A stretch of DNA of 64,000 nt from assembly GCF_002813325.1 (NCBI RefSeq), contig NZ_PHUG01000001.1:4650001-4714000 (forward strand), written 5' to 3'. The position numbers and the translations under genes are program-made. Origin of the DNA: Janthinobacterium sp. 64. GTDB lineage: Bacteria; Pseudomonadota; Gammaproteobacteria; Burkholderiales; Burkholderiaceae_D. Positions 26,479 to 35,594 of the stretch are shown here, one piece after another. The notes beneath the pieces are model-generated. The model did no database searches and was not told the DNA's origin. It was given only the letters and a program-made list of their open reading frames with translations. Within the stretch, counting starts at the first letter, position 1. Each line of letters opens with the position of its first letter.

Positions 26479-28131
26479 TCACTTCTTGCAGCGTATCGGC
26501 ACGTTCACGGAATTACCGTCCGAACTCAGGTTGCGGTACTGCAAGTCTTCGCTTTCGATGGCGAAGCGGGGCACGGCGTGCACGTAGCGCTGCTTGCAGA
26601 CGGTGTCGTCATTGATCAACTGGCCCGCCAGCATGTAGTCGCACAGGGCGAAGCGCGATTCCTCGTCGTCGAGGATCAGCACGCGCGCGGCGCTGTACAG
26701 GGCCGATTGCAAGACGTCCGGGCTGCAATTTTCCGGGCCCGTCAGCTTCAGATGGGTTTTCGTTTGCGTCGCCAGGCGTTGCAGCTTGACGAGGGCGGCG
26801 CGCTCTTCCTTGCGCGCGCCATCGACTTGCGCATCGCCGCTGGACAGGCGCAGTGCCAGCGAGGCGATCTGGTCGATGGAAATATGCCAGGCAAAGCCTT
26901 CCAGCCGCGTGCGGATCTGGCCCGGCAAGGGATCGGCCGCATCGACTTCGCAGCGGTACTGGCCCAGATGGGGCCGGCACAGCACGGGGATGGCAAAGGC
27001 CGAGGTGCGCTTGCCCTTGACGAATTTCTGGCTCAGGTCGCCGAAGTTTTCATGCGTGATGGTATCGAAGCGGGCTTGCCCAAAGCCCATCTTGACGAGG
27101 TTTTCCTTGCGCTGGCGCGAGAACAGGGCGTCGACGGCGTCGTAGATATTCTTGTTGAAGATGCGGTCCAGCGGCTGGCGCTCGTCCGACATCTTTTCGA
27201 ACACGGCACTGGAATTGGGCGCGTTGGCGTCGATGGCAATGAGGATGAAGGGCTTGCTGTTCAGGCGCGGCGGCACGACGGCCATGTCGTTGCCGTACAG
27301 CTGCGTCAGAGCCACGTCCCACAGGGTTTCCACGCCCAGGTTGTCGGCCGCGCCGCCGTCGAACAGGTGGACATACGATGGCGATTCGCGCGATTCGGAA
27401 CCGAGTTCCGGCACGAAACTGTTTTTCGGGCGGAAGCGCTCGAAGGTGACGGAATCGAAGACGCCGGGAAAGGCGGCCGAGGTGGCCACGGCCGTGGCCA
27501 GGCGGATATCCTGGATCGGCGAATGCAGGGTGCCGTAAAAATACTCGTAGGAAAACACCACGCGCTTGCCGCCATCGGTGGCGTCCGTTGCGTTGGCCAG
27601 GAAAATGGGGCCGTCGTGCGGCAAGTCCTGGTAGGTTTTCTTGTCGTACAGCACATCGTCGAACACGTCGGACAGGAAGGAGGTGCGCGTCTTGTTCGTC
27701 AACAACATCGTCGTCAGGTTGGCCGGTTTCAAGATGGTCTGGCCAAAGAAATCCGTTTTGAGTTTGCTGCGCAGCAAGGGCCAGTCCGTCTGCTTGCCAT
27801 GCAGCGCATAGTAGCCGCCCGCGATGGCGCCGCCCGAGACGCCGGAAATGGCCGAGGCGCCGCTGACGAGGCCGAACTCTTCCAGTTGCTCCAGCGAGGC
27901 GGCCGAGAAATTGGCGGCGCGGCTGCCCCCGCCGGACAAGGCGATGCCGATGAAGTGGTCGCTGGGCATCGGGTTCTGGATGCGCGCCTTGGGCGCGTCG
28001 ATGCGCAGGCGCGGGGTTTCCTGCACGGCAAACGTGCGGTTTTCGACGCCGCTGTTGGGACGCAGGGCGAGTACCGTGCAGCCGCTCAGCAGCGCAGCGA
28101 GGACAAATGGGACGAACAAGCGTGGATGCAT
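26479..28131 (-). CDS. Patatin-like phospholipase lipoprotein
   Basis: A 550-residue secreted lipoprotein (lipobox LSGC, Cys18) with a patatin domain at about 58-330. The oxyanion loop GGGSRA is at 67-72, the nucleophile elbow GVSGG at 97-101 (Ser99), and the catalytic Asp lies in DGGAADN. Patatins hydrolyse acyl esters of phospholipids. The C-terminal 200 residues have no motif I recognise. The ATG at 28131 gives a clean signal peptide; an upstream in-frame ATG at 28203 would add 24 residues before it. Lipidation suggests action at the outer membrane or periplasm. Confidence 0.85.
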   Translation of the reverse strand: MHPRLFVPFVLAALLSGCTVLALRPNSGVENRTFAVQETPRLRIDAPKARIQNPMPSDHFIGIALSGGGSRAANFSAASLEQLEEFGLVSGASAISGVSGGAIAGGYYALHGKQTDWPLLRSKLKTDFFGQTILKPANLTTMLLTNKTRTSFLSDVFDDVLYDKKTYQDLPHDGPIFLANATDATDGGKRVVFSYEYFYGTLHSPIQDIRLATAVATSAAFPGVFDSVTFERFRPKNSFVPELGSESRESPSYVHLFDGGAADNLGVETLWDVALTQLYGNDMAVVPPRLNSKPFILIAIDANAPNSSAVFEKMSDERQPLDRIFNKNIYDAVDALFSRQRKENLVKMGFGQARFDTITHENFGDLSQKFVKGKRTSAFAIPVLCRPHLGQYRCEVDAADPLPGQIRTRLEGFAWHISIDQIASLALRLSSGDAQVDGARKEERAALVKLQRLATQTKTHLKLTGPENCSPDVLQSALYSAARVLILDDEESRFALCDYMLAGQLINDDTVCKQRYVHAVPRFAIESEDLQYRNLSSDGNSVNVPIRCKK

Positions 28132-28298
28132 GCGTGATCTGTGCGTAGTCAGGGGTTGGGATACGGACGGAAACGTGTGCGATTCTAGCAAACTCGGCAA
28201 CAATCACCTATCCAGCTGGTAGCCGAGCGCGGCGGCGATGCCGATTGCCTGCGCCGTTCAGCGGCCGCCGAAAGCGGCCAGCACCACGATGCCTGGCG

Positions 28299-28751
28299 TT
28301 AGCGTTCCAGCGCGCCCTGCGTAATCTTGACCTTGACGCGGTACGCGGGCGCGGCCGCGTTCAGGGCCGGCGGCGTGGCCGGGTCGACGTCGAGCAAAGT
28401 AAACGTCAGGTGGTTGACGCTGACGGAGCTGGAAGCGCCGGGCATGGAGTCGGACAGGACGATGTCGGTGGCGCCCGCGCTGTTGAGCAAACTGAAACTG
28501 TAGCTGACGTAGCCTTTCCACACGCACACGGCGCCCTTGCGGCAGCGGCTGTCGTTGACACGCTCCAGTTTCAGGGTATCGGTGGCCGTGATGGCGACCT
28601 GTTCTCCCGGCGAGAGCACGTGGGTGACGCTGCGCGGCGTGTTTTCCGCGTCGCCGGCGCTGCCGGCCGCGCCGCAGCCAGCCAGCACGGCCAGGCAGGC
28701 GATGAGCAGGGGCAACAGCACGGTACGATAAGAGCGGGTCAGGTAAGGCAT
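28299..28751 (-). CDS. Small secreted lipoprotein, unknown function
   Basis: A 150-residue lipoprotein with signal MPYLTRSYRTVLLPLLIA and lipobox LAGC near residue 26. The mature part is short beta-rich sequence with two cysteines in SRCRKGAVCVWKG that could form a disulphide; this Cys-rich strand pattern recurs in small periplasmic proteins of unknown role. AAGGAAA lies 6 bases before the ATG. Divergent from the small gene at 28929. I cannot assign a family. Confidence 0.7.
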   Translation of the reverse strand: MPYLTRSYRTVLLPLLIACLAVLAGCGAAGSAGDAENTPRSVTHVLSPGEQVAITATDTLKLERVNDSRCRKGAVCVWKGYVSYSFSLLNSAGATDIVLSDSMPGASSSVSVNHLTFTLLDVDPATPPALNAAAPAYRVKVKITQGALER

Positions 28752-28928
28752 GTTTTTCCTTTCAGGTAAAGCGTCCCGGGCGTGCCAGTGCACGCATGGG
28801 ATAAATGATGGTAACAAAATGATATTTTTCCGGCGCACTATTGGCGTGCTGCCGATGAATTGACGTGCCGGCCACGCGGCGCGCCGATTACTGCGTAAAA
28901 TGGCTGTTTTGAAAATCAGGAAACAACC

Positions 28929-29192
28929 ATGAAAAAAACCGACCTGGCCAAAAGCGATGCCAAGAAACTGATGGGAAAGATGAATGTTCCCGGCGCCGGT
29001 GCATTCGGTAAGGAAGCGGTGGTCGTCGACCGCCGCGAGCAGCGCAAGCGCGATCAGGCCCTGGGCCTGGTGCCATTCGCCGTCAAGCTGAACAGCGATC
29101 TGGTGTTGCAATTGCAGAACCTGGCCAAGGAGCGCGGCGCGGATCTGAATGAATTGGTTGCCGAAGTCCTCGTCAAGGGCCTGGCTGCCTAA
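28929..29192 (+). CDS. Small conserved-looking hypothetical protein
   Basis: An 87-residue, Lys/Ala-rich soluble protein. The N-terminal third is basic and Gly-containing (MKKTDLAKSDAKKLMGKMN), and the C-terminal half looks like two helices (LVLQLQNLAKERGADLNELVAEVLVKGL), reminiscent of the end of a ribbon-helix-helix domain but without a clear strand. Good ribosome site (AGGAAA, 7 bases) and a TAAAAT -10-like box at 28896-28901. No family recognised. Confidence 0.65.
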   Translation: MKKTDLAKSDAKKLMGKMNVPGAGAFGKEAVVVDRREQRKRDQALGLVPFAVKLNSDLVLQLQNLAKERGADLNELVAEVLVKGLAA

Positions 29193-29220
29193 GCGACGGT
29201 TTGGCCGTCACCCCCGTACA

Positions 29221-29523
29221 TCAAACGGTTTTTGCCCGTTTCGTACGGGGCTTGGCAGGTAGCGCTGCAAGACCGCCGGGCGTCACCGTCGTGCGCGGCG
29301 GTAACTTTTTGATGGCATCAAGCAAACGCTTTTTTAATGCATCCTTCGGCATCCCAGGCAGGGCAACGTTGAACTGCTCTGGTGAGTTGCGCCTGAGTGC
29401 GGCAATGCGCGGTGCTCCTGCTGGCCGACGGGTTTGCATGTCTGCGAGCCGCGCTTGTATCTCTTCATCGGTTTTTGGCCGAAGAATCTCATTGAGATTG
29501 ATGATTTTCTTGGTGGTAGTCAT
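29221..29523 (-). CDS. Hypothetical protein, partner of GNAT-like gene
   Basis: A 100-residue soluble protein with a helical N-terminal half (NLNEILRPKTDEEIQARLADM) and a Pro/Lys/Arg-rich C-terminal tail (KPRTKRAKTV), which could contact nucleic acid. Its start overlaps the stop of the GNAT-like gene by four bases (ATGA), so the two are translationally coupled. No family recognised. Confidence 0.6.
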   Translation of the reverse strand: MTTTKKIINLNEILRPKTDEEIQARLADMQTRRPAGAPRIAALRRNSPEQFNVALPGMPKDALKKRLLDAIKKLPPRTTVTPGGLAALPAKPRTKRAKTV

Positions 29524-30182
29524 ATGATCACCCCTTTTTCAGCCAGATACAGATTCAGTATATCCCAATGGGCACTTGCAGGCGCGAGGTCAAACTCGAC
29601 TTGGCGTCCCCGTCCATGGCTGCGCCACCAGTTGACGCCTTCCTGCGTGCGCATCAAGTCGTGCAAGGTCTGGGCCGTGCGCAGCGCAGGCGCGGCTTCC
29701 CTGGCAAGCAGCGCGCGTTCGGCGGCGTCCAGGTCCGCCTGGAAGCCGGCCCTGACCCACAGATACCAGCCACTGAATTCGTCGCCGACTTTCCCCGCCG
29801 CCAGGGCCTTGATTTTAGCGATACCCAGGCGTTGCGCTTCCCTTGCTTCTATCGCAAAACTTCGGATGGCGATGCCCAGGCCTCTGAACTCTTTCTTGAT
29901 GACTAAAATATCATTACTGACAAGCTGAAAGCCGTTTGCGCCTTGCTGTACCGTCCGTTGCATCGTTTCAATAATAGCGTCATGGGCAACTTCGATTTCA
30001 AGATCGCCGCCTGGCGTGATGACGGGCAGCATGTAGCTGCCGTCGGGCGCTCCGGTCAGTTTGGCAAACGCAGCAGTATCGAGCACATGTCCATTTAACA
30101 GGAATTGAGTTGCCGTGCTCTCGTGCAGGACTTTCACTTGGCAATTAAATAATGCTGCGGTAAGTGCATCTCGCTTGCTCAT
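29520..30182 (-). CDS. GNAT-fold-like protein, unknown function
   Basis: A 220-residue soluble protein. Residues about 90-150 fit a GNAT acetyltransferase core: a strand DILVIKKEF, then R100-G-L-G-I-A105 matching the acetyl-CoA motif R-x-x-G-x-A, a long helix, and a late WYLWVRAGF (139-147) like the family's Y-x-x-x-GF strand. The N-terminal 80 residues are unassigned. The ATG at 30182 is preferred because AGGGG lies 7 bases upstream; a GTG at 30188 is too close. Enzyme activity is not shown; a modifying enzyme with a small partner, or a toxin-like pair, are possibilities. Confidence 0.6.
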   Translation of the reverse strand: MSKRDALTAALFNCQVKVLHESTATQFLLNGHVLDTAAFAKLTGAPDGSYMLPVITPGGDLEIEVAHDAIIETMQRTVQQGANGFQLVSNDILVIKKEFRGLGIAIRSFAIEAREAQRLGIAKIKALAAGKVGDEFSGWYLWVRAGFQADLDAAERALLAREAAPALRTAQTLHDLMRTQEGVNWWRSHGRGRQVEFDLAPASAHWDILNLYLAEKGVII

Positions 30183-30210
30183 CGTCACGCCCCTGGAGCA
30201 AAGCGTTCAT

Positions 30211-30245
30211 AAAAAAATGCCGCGTCTTGTATGCAGCGGCATTTT
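30211..30245 (-). terminator. Intrinsic terminator of rpoH
   Basis: Read on the minus strand, AAAATGCCGC (complement of 30236-30245) pairs with GCGGCATTTT (complement of 30214-30223) around a 12-base loop, ending in a run of seven T's. It sits 24 bases past the rpoH stop. Confidence 0.85.
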
Positions 30246-30268
30246 GAGATTGAGACGGCGGACGCCGC

Positions 30269-31168
<900 letters not shown>

Positions 31169-31322
31169 GTTTTCTCCCTCGTAGTCTTGCTTTGTTCCAG
31201 TTGGCCATGTCACGCGACATGGCCCGATTATCTGTTCGTTTTGCGTATGCGGTCTTGCACTTGCAGATCGCGGCACCATCTTCATCTGGCGTCCATGGCG
31301 GTTCTGCTGTTGGTATGTCCCT

Positions 31323-31352
31323 ATATTAGCACTCTCTGCTTGAGAGTGCCAA
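31323..31352 (-). promoter_or_regulatory. rpoH promoter with CIRCE operator
   Basis: On the minus strand a -35 TTGGCA (complement of 31347-31352) and a -10 TAATAT (complement of 31323-31328) are 18 bases apart. Between and overlapping them is a CIRCE inverted repeat, TTAGCACTC-N9-GAGTGCCAA on the plus strand (31326-31352), one base from the consensus TTAGCACTC-N9-GAGTGCTAA. HrcA binds CIRCE and represses. The start would be near 31316, giving a leader of about 148 bases. The rest of the 389-base gap (31169-31557) contains an IR near 31364-31396 and no gene. Confidence 0.9.
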
Positions 31353-31520
31353 TCAGCACATTTAATCGTCCTGATAGCCTAAATACTATGACGATTTAAT
31401 GCTTGATATATATCTCTGAACAGTGATTTGAACACGTATTAGTCTACGGCCTCTGGCTGAAGCGAACCTTAAGAATACTTGCTAAATATCAAGATAACAG
31501 CAGATGGGGAAGGTGAGGCG

Positions 31521-31547
31521 CATGGCGGCACCGCAGGCGCCGCCATG
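31521..31547. repeat. Hairpin just downstream of ftsX
   Basis: CATGGCGGC (31521-31529) and GCCGCCATG (31539-31547) form a perfect 9-base inverted repeat around a 9-base loop, 11 bases past the ftsX stop. No T tract follows on either strand, so it is at best a weak terminator or an mRNA-protecting stem. Confidence 0.5.
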
Positions 31548-31557
31548 GGAGGCAAGC

Positions 31558-32478
31558 TCAGTTCAGGCGCGCCAGGTGGCGCTGCACGCAGAGGAAGGCG
31601 CCGATCAGGCCCAGGCCGGCGCTGACGGCCAGCAAGCCGGCCATCGGCAGCGGCGCCAGCGGCACGAGCTGGAATTCGGACGCATACAGGCGGGCAAATT
31701 CGGCAATCGCGGTATTGAGCGGCTGCAAGGCCAGCGCCACGGCGCCCAGGGCCAGCGCACCGGCGCACAGGCCCAGCAGGGCGCCCGTGTAATAGAAGGG
31801 GCGGTGGATGAAGGTGTCCGTGGCGCCGATCAGTTTGGAGATGCTGATTTCATCGCGCTGCTGCATTACCTGCAGGCGAATGGTGTTGAAGACCACGGCG
31901 ATGACGGCCACGCCCAAAGTAATGGCCAGCAGCAGCAGCACCAGGCGCAGCACGCCCAGCAGGGCCGCCAGGCGCTTGACCCAGGCCGAATCGACTTGCG
32001 CCGATTCCACGCCTGGCAAGTGGCGCAGCTGTTCCGCCACCGCATCGACGTCCTGCGCTTCGCTGGCGCTGCTGAAGGCGTCGAGTTTCAGCACATAACT
32101 GTCGGGCAAGGGATTGTCGCCCAGTGTGCTGAGCACGTCGGCCAGGCCGTTCTTGTTTTTCAGGGTGTCGAGCGCCTGTTCACGCGCAATGAAGACGATC
32201 TTCGCCTTTTGTGCGCCGACGATCTTGCGCATGGAACTGGCCAGGGCCACGGCTTGCTCGCGCGGCGTGTCGATCTTCAGGAAAACGCTGATTTCCGGGT
32301 CGACCGACATCTGTTCCGACATGGGCCGCACATTGTCGAGCATGGTCAAGCCGGCGAACGGCAGCGACAGGGCGATGGCGACGACGAGCACGTTCAACAG
32401 GAAGCCGCCTGGCGACTTGCGCAAATGGATCAGCGCCGAACCGAGCGCGAAGCGGTGTTGACGGAACCAGCCTCTCAT
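31558..32478 (-). CDS. ftsX: Cell division ABC transporter permease FtsX
   Basis: The membrane partner of FtsE, 306 residues, four membrane segments (one near residue 28, three in the C-terminal half) and a periplasmic loop of about 150 residues. The FtsEX complex at the septum controls peptidoglycan amidases. Contains the family region RDEISISKLIGATDTFIHRPFYYTG. Coupled to ftsE by an ATGA overlap at 32475-32478. Confidence 0.94.
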   Translation of the reverse strand: MRGWFRQHRFALGSALIHLRKSPGGFLLNVLVVAIALSLPFAGLTMLDNVRPMSEQMSVDPEISVFLKIDTPREQAVALASSMRKIVGAQKAKIVFIAREQALDTLKNKNGLADVLSTLGDNPLPDSYVLKLDAFSSASEAQDVDAVAEQLRHLPGVESAQVDSAWVKRLAALLGVLRLVLLLLAITLGVAVIAVVFNTIRLQVMQQRDEISISKLIGATDTFIHRPFYYTGALLGLCAGALALGAVALALQPLNTAIAEFARLYASEFQLVPLAPLPMAGLLAVSAGLGLIGAFLCVQRHLARLN

Positions 32479-33218
32479 GGCTGTTCTCCCTGCGCGTCGT
32501 CCTGATCGGGCGATGGCGCAAAATCGGGATCGGGCGGCGCGAAGACGGGCGCCTGCGTGGCTTTGTCGATGGCGACCAACTGGCCGTTTTTCAGGTGGAT
32601 CACGCGGGCGGCGGCGTCGAGCATCTGTTCGTCATGGCTGGAAATGAGGCAAGTCACGCCCACCGAGTGAAACGCTTTCAGGGCGTCGAGCACCTTGTTG
32701 GCGCTGGCGCGGTCCAGGTTGGCCGTCGGTTCGTCGGCCAGGATGATCTGCGGCCGGTTGACGATGGCGCGCGCGATCGATACGCGCTGCTGTTCGCCGC
32801 CCGACAGCGACAGCGGTCGCGCCAGGGCGCGGTCCAGCAATCCCACTTTGTCGAGCGCGGCGCGTGCGCGCTGCTCGGCGGCAACTTTATGCGCGCCGAC
32901 GACGAGCAGCGGCAGCATGACGTTGGCCAGGATCGAGCGGTCGTTCAATAACTTTTGCTGCTGGAAGATCAGACCCATGTTGCGGCGCAGAAATGGCACG
33001 CCGGCCGGCTTGATTTTTGCCATGTCCTGGCCGTTGACGATCAGCTTGCCCGAGCTGGGGCGCTCCATGGCGGCGATCATTTTCAGCAGGGTGGACTTGC
33101 CGGCGCCGGACGGGCCGGCCAGAAAGACCAGCTCGCCCTTGGCAATACTGAGCGAAATGTCGCTGAGCGCCACGGCATCGGGGGAGTATTGCTTGGAGAC
33201 GTGCTGAAATTCAATCAT
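32475..33218 (-). CDS. ftsE: Cell division ATP-binding protein FtsE
   Basis: The ATPase of the FtsEX complex. Walker A GPSGAGKST near residues 36-44, the ABC signature LSGGEQQR near 138-145, Walker B IILADEPTANLD near 158-169, and the H-loop His in SSHDEQ. It is 247 residues, about 20 longer than most FtsE, with the extra at a Asp/Pro-rich C-terminus (PPDPDFAPSPDQDD). Eight bases separate it from ftsY. Confidence 0.95.
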   Translation of the reverse strand: MIEFQHVSKQYSPDAVALSDISLSIAKGELVFLAGPSGAGKSTLLKMIAAMERPSSGKLIVNGQDMAKIKPAGVPFLRRNMGLIFQQQKLLNDRSILANVMLPLLVVGAHKVAAEQRARAALDKVGLLDRALARPLSLSGGEQQRVSIARAIVNRPQIILADEPTANLDRASANKVLDALKAFHSVGVTCLISSHDEQMLDAAARVIHLKNGQLVAIDKATQAPVFAPPDPDFAPSPDQDDAQGEQP

Positions 33219-33226
33219 GTATAGGC

Positions 33227-34285
33227 TTATCCGAGCAGCGCTTCGACAAATTCGGCAGCCACGAAAGGCTGCAAGTCTTCAATTTTCTCACCGATGCCGA
33301 TGAAATACACGGGTACGGGGCGTACGCGGGCAATCGCCGCCAGCACGCCGCCCTTGGCGGTACCATCGAGCTTGGTGATCACCAGGCCGCTCAACTGCAG
33401 CGCATCGTCAAACGCTTTTACTTGCGTGAGGGCGTTCTGGCCCGTGTTGCCGTCGATGACGAGCAGGGTTTCATGCGGTGCGCCCTCCATGCCCTTGCCG
33501 ATCACGCGCTTGATTTTCTTTAATTCTTCCATCAGGTGCAGCTGCGTCGGCAAGCGGCCCGCCGTGTCGACCATCACCACGTCGATGCCGCGCGCTTTTG
33601 CCGATTGCACGGAGTCGTAGGCCACGGCGGCCGGGTCGCCCGATTCTTGTGAAATCACGGTGACGTTGTTGCGCTCGCCCCAGACCATCAATTGCTCGCG
33701 CGCGGCGGCGCGGAAGGTGTCGCCCGCAGCCAGCAAGACCGACTGATTGTTCGACTGCATGTGCTTGGCCAGCTTGCCGATGGTGGTAGTCTTGCCGGCG
33801 CCATTCACGCCGGAAATCATCATCACCAGCGGCTTGTGGCGGCCCAGCTCGAAGCGTTTTTCCAGTGGCGAGAGCAGCTCGATCAGCAGCACCTTGAGCG
33901 CGGCCTTGACGGCGGCGGCGTCGAGCAGCTTGTCTTCCTTGACCTTCTTCTTCAATTCCGTGAGCAGGAATTCGGTGGCGTCGATGCCCGCGTCGGACAT
34001 CAGCAGCGCCGCCTCCAGCTCTTCGTACAGGGCCTCGTCGATCTTCGCGCCGACGAACAGCACGGATAAAGTATTCGAGGTTTTCGACAGGCCGGCCTTC
34101 AGGCGCGTCATCCACGATTTTTTCTCGGGTTCGGCGGCCACGATCACGGGCACGAGCTCGGCCGGCGCGCCGCTCAGGGGCATAGCGGCAGGCTGCGGTG
34201 CAGGCGGCGTGGCGGCGGGAAGGACGAGGGGCTCGGCTGGCGCAGCCTCGGGAGCGGTGGGTTTTTTCTTGAAGAAACTAAACAT
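33227..34285 (-). CDS. ftsY: Signal recognition particle receptor FtsY
   Basis: The SRP receptor GTPase that delivers ribosomes to the membrane. 352 residues. An Ala/Pro-rich acidic-poor N-terminal segment precedes the NG domain; G1 loop GVNGAGKTTT near residue 157, DTAGRL (G3) and TKLDGTAKGG (G4) follow. Starts the ftsY-ftsE-ftsX-rpoH series that is conserved in proteobacteria. Confidence 0.96.
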   Translation of the reverse strand: MFSFFKKKPTAPEAAPAEPLVLPAATPPAPQPAAMPLSGAPAELVPVIVAAEPEKKSWMTRLKAGLSKTSNTLSVLFVGAKIDEALYEELEAALLMSDAGIDATEFLLTELKKKVKEDKLLDAAAVKAALKVLLIELLSPLEKRFELGRHKPLVMMISGVNGAGKTTTIGKLAKHMQSNNQSVLLAAGDTFRAAAREQLMVWGERNNVTVISQESGDPAAVAYDSVQSAKARGIDVVMVDTAGRLPTQLHLMEELKKIKRVIGKGMEGAPHETLLVIDGNTGQNALTQVKAFDDALQLSGLVITKLDGTAKGGVLAAIARVRPVPVYFIGIGEKIEDLQPFVAAEFVEALLG

Positions 34286-34449
34286 GGATGTGTGGTGGCG
34301 GGTGCTGACCTAAGGCCCGGCGGCGCCGGACACTGTGTTACGGGCTATTCTACCAGAGCGCGCCCGGCCCTTCATGCTTTACTGTTCGATTGGCAACATT
34401 GCGCGGCTATCCACGGAGATCGCCGCAATTGCCGCGCTTTCCAGCCGGA

Positions 34450-35430
34450 TCAGTGGGTTTGCAGGGCCTGCGCCTGATGGCGGCGGCGCCAGTCGGCGAT
34501 GCTTTGGTCGACTTGCCGCAAGTCCAGTACATGCAAAAAGGCTGGCGGCTGCTTGTATAGGACTGGACTGCGCCCGCCAGCCCACAATTCCATGCTTGGT
34601 GGCAAGCTTGCATGCAACTGTTGCAAGCTGTCTCGCGTCTGTCGTTGCTTGCTGGCGCTGGAAAACGATAGCGCCACGATATCGGCCCGCTGCGCGCGGG
34701 CGGCCGCGACGATATCCGTCAGCGGCGTTTCCACGCCCAGTGACATGCAATGGGCGCCGGCCGCCGCGCACAGCGCCTCGGCCATCAGCAGCCCCAGGCC
34801 ATGACGCTCCTGCGGCAAGGTGCTGAGGACGATGCGCGGCGAGCGCGTCGACGGGCTGCTTGCTTGTGGCAGGGAAAAGATGGCGTGGCGCATCACCGTC
34901 TGCAAGGTTTCGCTATACAGATGTTCTTCATACACGGCCAGCTCGCCGCAAGCCCACGCTTCGCCCACCATGCCCGTGAGGGGGGCGATGACGTCGATGG
35001 TGAAGTTTTTCAAGCCCAGCACGGCCAGCGCCTGGCGCAGCGCGTCGCCCAGTTCCGCCATCTGGTGGCCACGGCACAGGGACAAGTAGTGTTCGAGCTG
35101 GGGTGCGGACGTGGACGGCGCCGCGTTGCCGGCGCTGGCCAGCTGCTGCAATTGCACGGTGCTGTGCTGCATGATTTTTCCCGGACGAAATCCGAGGTCC
35201 AGCAGGCGCTTGACCACGCGCAACTTCTGCACTTGCTCGGCCGGGTAGCTGCGTTCGCCAAAGGCGTCGCGCTGGGGCTGGGGAAACGCGTAGCGGCGCT
35301 CCCATACGCGCAAGGTTTCCTTGGCCAGTCCGGTATCGCGTTCGACATCGCTGATGCTGAAGGCGGAAGTGGGTTGCAGGTCAGTATCCATACCAGGGTG
35401 GCTTTGCTCGCTTGCGGAAGAACGTGGCAT
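34450..35430 (-). CDS. MerR-family B12-binding regulator, CarH/LitR type
   Basis: A 326-residue regulator. Residues about 24-92 form a MerR helix-turn-helix (ISDVERDTGLAKETLRVWERRY). The C-terminal part is a cobalamin-binding module in two parts: a helical cap with W159-x9-E169-H170, the signature of CarH/LitR photoreceptors, and a Rossmann-like domain with E208-x-H210-x-x-G213, the B12-binding E/DxHxxG motif. The residue after W159 is Ala, where Thermus CarH has the His used after illumination. Such proteins repress DNA in the dark with adenosylcobalamin and release in light. It is divergent from the lipid-type operon at 35595, its probable target. Confidence 0.88.
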   Translation of the reverse strand: MPRSSASEQSHPGMDTDLQPTSAFSISDVERDTGLAKETLRVWERRYAFPQPQRDAFGERSYPAEQVQKLRVVKRLLDLGFRPGKIMQHSTVQLQQLASAGNAAPSTSAPQLEHYLSLCRGHQMAELGDALRQALAVLGLKNFTIDVIAPLTGMVGEAWACGELAVYEEHLYSETLQTVMRHAIFSLPQASSPSTRSPRIVLSTLPQERHGLGLLMAEALCAAAGAHCMSLGVETPLTDIVAAARAQRADIVALSFSSASKQRQTRDSLQQLHASLPPSMELWAGGRSPVLYKQPPAFLHVLDLRQVDQSIADWRRRHQAQALQTH

Positions 35431-35520
35431 GCATTTTACGCCTTCCGCCGCCCCATACCAAATAGCTGAATCCGATTGGAAATTGCCAGCGTATAAGTTT
35501 TTAACGGCCGAGAGCGCTCA

Positions 35521-35549
35521 TTGACATAAATCAATATTTCATCGATTAT
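35521..35549 (+). promoter_or_regulatory. Candidate promoter of the lipid-modification operon
   Basis: A perfect -35 TTGACA (35521-35526) and a -10-like GATTAT (35544-35549) are 17 bases apart. The likely start is near 35556, just ahead of the palindrome at 35562. Looks like an ordinary sigma-70 promoter. Confidence 0.65.
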
Positions 35550-35561
35550 CCATGGGGCTTA

Positions 35562-35576
35562 TTTGTCCTGGACAAA
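35562..35576. promoter_or_regulatory. 15-bp palindrome, candidate operator for the divergent MerR regulator
   Basis: TTTGTCCTGGACAAA is a perfect inverted repeat (7+1+7), placed just after the predicted transcription start of the lipid operon and 18 bases before its first ATG. A repressor bound here would block transcription; the divergent MerR-type regulator is the obvious candidate. Binding is inferred. Confidence 0.6.
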
Positions 35577-35594
35577 CTTAACACAGGTGTACTC

